A stretch of DNA of 64,000 nucleotides from an uncultured bacterium (GTDB lineage: Bacteria; Myxococcota_A; Bradymonadia; UBA7976; VGTA01): NCBI GenBank assembly GCA_943788935.1, contig CALSSE010000017.1, positions 358,001 to 422,000 of the forward strand, in the 5' to 3' direction. This document shows, piece by piece, positions 62,275 to 64,000 of the stretch (positions are counted from its first letter, which is position 1; each line of letters starts with the position of its first letter). The translations under genes and the position numbers were made by a program. The notes beneath the pieces were generated by a model. The model had not been told where the DNA came from. It worked only from the letters and a program-made list of their open reading frames with translations, and did not search any database.

Positions 62275-63068
62275 CTCACAATACTCCATGTTCTCTATAT
62301 AGGAGGAGAGGACTCGCAGGAGTCCTCATGGGCTTTATGTTGCTCCTAGAGAGTGTCCTCAGTCCTAATACAGGTCTCGCTTTCGGAGAGAGAGAGCTAG
62401 TAGGGATCACCTTTTTAGATCATGGTGAGGGCGCGAAGGCGCGACCGAGATCGGCAGAACAGCTAATGTGGGAGGTGAGTAAGAGGACGAGTATTAGTGT
62501 TCGAGAATCTCCTCATTGGGTGTCACCTGAGGATCCTCAATTATTTGAGTCTCCGCTGATCGTTTGGTTGGGTCGAGGAGAAGCGCCATCGTTCTCTCGT
62601 CAGGCGCGAGAGCGACTGAACCTTTATTTACGATCGGGGGGCTTACTCTTTATCGATGATATCTCCCCTCCGGGTGACCAGCGTTTCGATCGGAGTATTC
62701 GGGCTCGACTCAGAGAGATATGGCCTGAGTCTTCACTAAGAGAGGTCGATGATGGACATACCATCTACAAGAGCTTCTTTTTGCTAGATCAACCCCAAGG
62801 AAGACTCTTGAGAAGCAGTAAACTTGAGCATATCTCCTTCGATGACCTCAGCCCTATTCTCTATGCGAGGAATGACACCTTTGGCGCTTTTGGACGTAGC
62901 CCAGCAGGTGACTGGTTACTGCCAACTCTCCCAGGCGGCAGAGTTCAGCGAGAGAGAGCGTTTCGATTTGGTGTCAATCTCGTGATGTATAGCACTTGTC
63001 TTAATTATAAGAGGGATCAAGTACACACCCTCACTATTCTTCGTCGTCGTCAATTCAAAGCGCAGTAG
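62271..63068 (+). CDS. DUF4159 family exported protein
   Basis: A 265-residue protein with an N-terminal signal or membrane segment (about 12-38). It carries the DUF4159 pattern: TFLDHGEGAKARPRSAEQLMWEVSKRTSI, SPLIVWLGRGEAPSFSRQARERLNLYLRSGGLLFIDD, and GNLVMYS-like end. These proteins occur next to genes for membrane VWA and MoxR proteins. Here the overlap with aspartate kinase (4 bases, ATGA-type) and the VWA gene 13 bases downstream fit that grouping. The function is unknown, and a role in a Bat-like envelope complex is inferred. Confidence 0.85.
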   Translation: MTHNTPCSLYRRRGLAGVLMGFMLLLESVLSPNTGLAFGERELVGITFLDHGEGAKARPRSAEQLMWEVSKRTSISVRESPHWVSPEDPQLFESPLIVWLGRGEAPSFSRQARERLNLYLRSGGLLFIDDISPPGDQRFDRSIRARLREIWPESSLREVDDGHTIYKSFFLLDQPQGRLLRSSKLEHISFDDLSPILYARNDTFGAFGRSPAGDWLLPTLPGGRVQRERAFRFGVNLVMYSTCLNYKRDQVHTLTILRRRQFKAQ

Positions 63069-63081
63069 GAGTAAATGGGCG

Positions 63082-64000
63082 ATGAACTCATTAATTAGAG
63101 AGTGGCTTGACCCTCAAGAGAGCTTTAATCAGCTCTCATTTGTTTGGCTAGGCGCTTGGTCACCGATCATGCTCATCATCATCGCGTTGATGATCATCAC
63201 TACTTTGTGGTTAAGCTGGCAAAATGTAAAGCGCCTAAGCTCTAAAAGGCGATTGACCTTAATAGGGTTACGAGTCATCGCTCTCGGTATGTTTTTCATT
63301 TTATTCCTACAACCTGCTGCTCGTCTTGAAGACATCTCTAAGGTCAAAAATCACGTAGCGGTGATCTTAGATAGCTCTCGCTCAATGGCTTTACCCGACC
63401 GAGAGGGAAGCGCAGAGCCTAGTCGACGATCTCGGGCTCAGGAGGCTTTAATCAAGGCGAGCCCTACCTTGGAGGCTTGGAAAAGAGACGATCACCAGCT
63501 TGACTATTTCTCGCTTGATGGGCACCTCATGCCTCATCGAGACCAAGGCGCCTTACTCAAGCGACCCGCGCGGGGAGCGGAGACTTCATTGATCAATGGC
63601 CTTAATGAGCTCTCTACTCGTATTCCGCCGAGAGAGCTGGCCGCGGTGATCCTCTTGAGCGATGGCGGAGAATGGAGCGCGAGCGGTCAAGTCGATCCAC
63701 CGCTAAAGTTGATGAGCGCGGTCGAGCGTCTCGGGGTACCAGTACATACCTTAGCGGTAGGTCCTAGCGCCGCTAGTCGTGACTTAGCCCTCGCCGAGGT
63801 TCGCGCTGATGATTTCGCTTTTGTTCGTAATGTCGTCAGCGTAGATGTCGATCTCAGATCCTACGGTTTTCTTGCCCCTCACCACTGTCGAGTCACTCTC
63901 TCCCGTGGACAAGAGCTACTCTCAGAGCGTATCATAGACTTTCAATTAGGACAGACTCGTCGCTCGATTAGCTTTGAGTTTGTCCCTGAAGAGACCGGTG
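63082..64000 (+). CDS. Membrane protein with VWA-like domain (3' truncated)
   Basis: A gene that runs off the window end and is open for 306 codons. It starts at an ATG at 63082, with AGGAG about 10 bases upstream; an ATG at 63075 is closed by a stop at once. Two N-terminal membrane helices (about 29-43 and 62-80) are followed by a VWA-like domain with a MIDAS motif, ILDSSRSMAL. The typical DxSxS is kept. The arrangement matches the DUF4159-VWA-amidotransferase-like genes of Myxococcota and other bacteria, probably a metal-binding envelope protein. Confidence 0.85.
   Translation, partial: MNSLIREWLDPQESFNQLSFVWLGAWSPIMLIIIALMIITTLWLSWQNVKRLSSKRRLTLIGLRVIALGMFFILFLQPAARLEDISKVKNHVAVILDSSRSMALPDREGSAEPSRRSRAQEALIKASPTLEAWKRDDHQLDYFSLDGHLMPHRDQGALLKRPARGAETSLINGLNELSTRIPPRELAAVILLSDGGEWSASGQVDPPLKLMSAVERLGVPVHTLAVGPSAASRDLALAEVRADDFAFVRNVVSVDVDLRSYGFLAPHHCRVTLSRGQELLSERIIDFQLGQTRRSISFEFVPEETG

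Overview
The window (roughly 47% GC by eye) looks like a chromosomal segment of a Myxococcota / deltaproteobacterial-type Gram-negative bacterium. The evidence is a seven-copy Myxococcus-type Cys-rich repeat protein, a surface protein ending in a MYXO-CTERM-like tail, a tolB-pal pair, many secreted lipoproteins with CxxxxxC pairs, and three proteins with an FGE-sulfatase (SUMF1-like) domain. No plasmid, phage or integron genes were seen. A Bradymonadia-like lineage is a guess from the GADMA repeat protein, not something the sequence proves.

Layout: 1-9.2 kb holds a truncated transketolase C-terminal half, a membrane-anchored methyltransferase, a possible RelA/SpoT-fold protein next to an Mrr-type restriction protein, a repeat-rich intergenic region, two small envelope proteins and a thiolase / E1-alpha pair. 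9.5-20 kb is mostly envelope: secreted proteins, an FGE-domain protein, tolB-pal, a secreted spermidine-synthase-like protein and an OPT transporter with a membrane partner, then tRNA-Phe with a clear promoter. 20-27.4 kb has a NahK-like kinase, a giant MscS channel and a pentapeptide-FGE fusion. 27.6-37.7 kb has GlnII, BolA, monothiol glutaredoxin, a metallophosphatase, a divergent Fe-S uracil-DNA glycosylase, a RAYT-type transposase, YifB/ComM, an ArsC-like protein, a PaaG-like crotonase and a membrane methyltransferase-like protein. 37.7-47.2 kb has the GADMA-repeat surface protein (with a one-base frameshift in the repeat), an aminotransferase, a TPR-FGE protein, a lipoprotein and a K+ channel operon. 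47.6-55.1 kb is a five-gene cluster that looks like a polysaccharide synthesis/export system under a multi-receiver regulator. 55.2-64 kb has a large Cys-rich lipoprotein, a PII-like protein, TrxB, two tandem HU genes, aspartate kinase, a DUF4159 protein and a truncated VWA protein.

Three patterns cut across the window. First, a dispersed short repeat with core GTATCAGAG(A/G) recurs between genes at about 5.5, 32.3 and 35.9-36.1 kb and also inside the glycosylase gene as three 21-bp units; a RAYT transposase sits in the middle of these. Second, at least ten genes carry short in-frame tandem duplications (12-21 bp units). Third, the strongest candidates for new biology are the 47.6-55.1 kb cluster, the phase-variation-prone GADMA protein, and the RelA/SpoT-like gene next to the Mrr-like gene.
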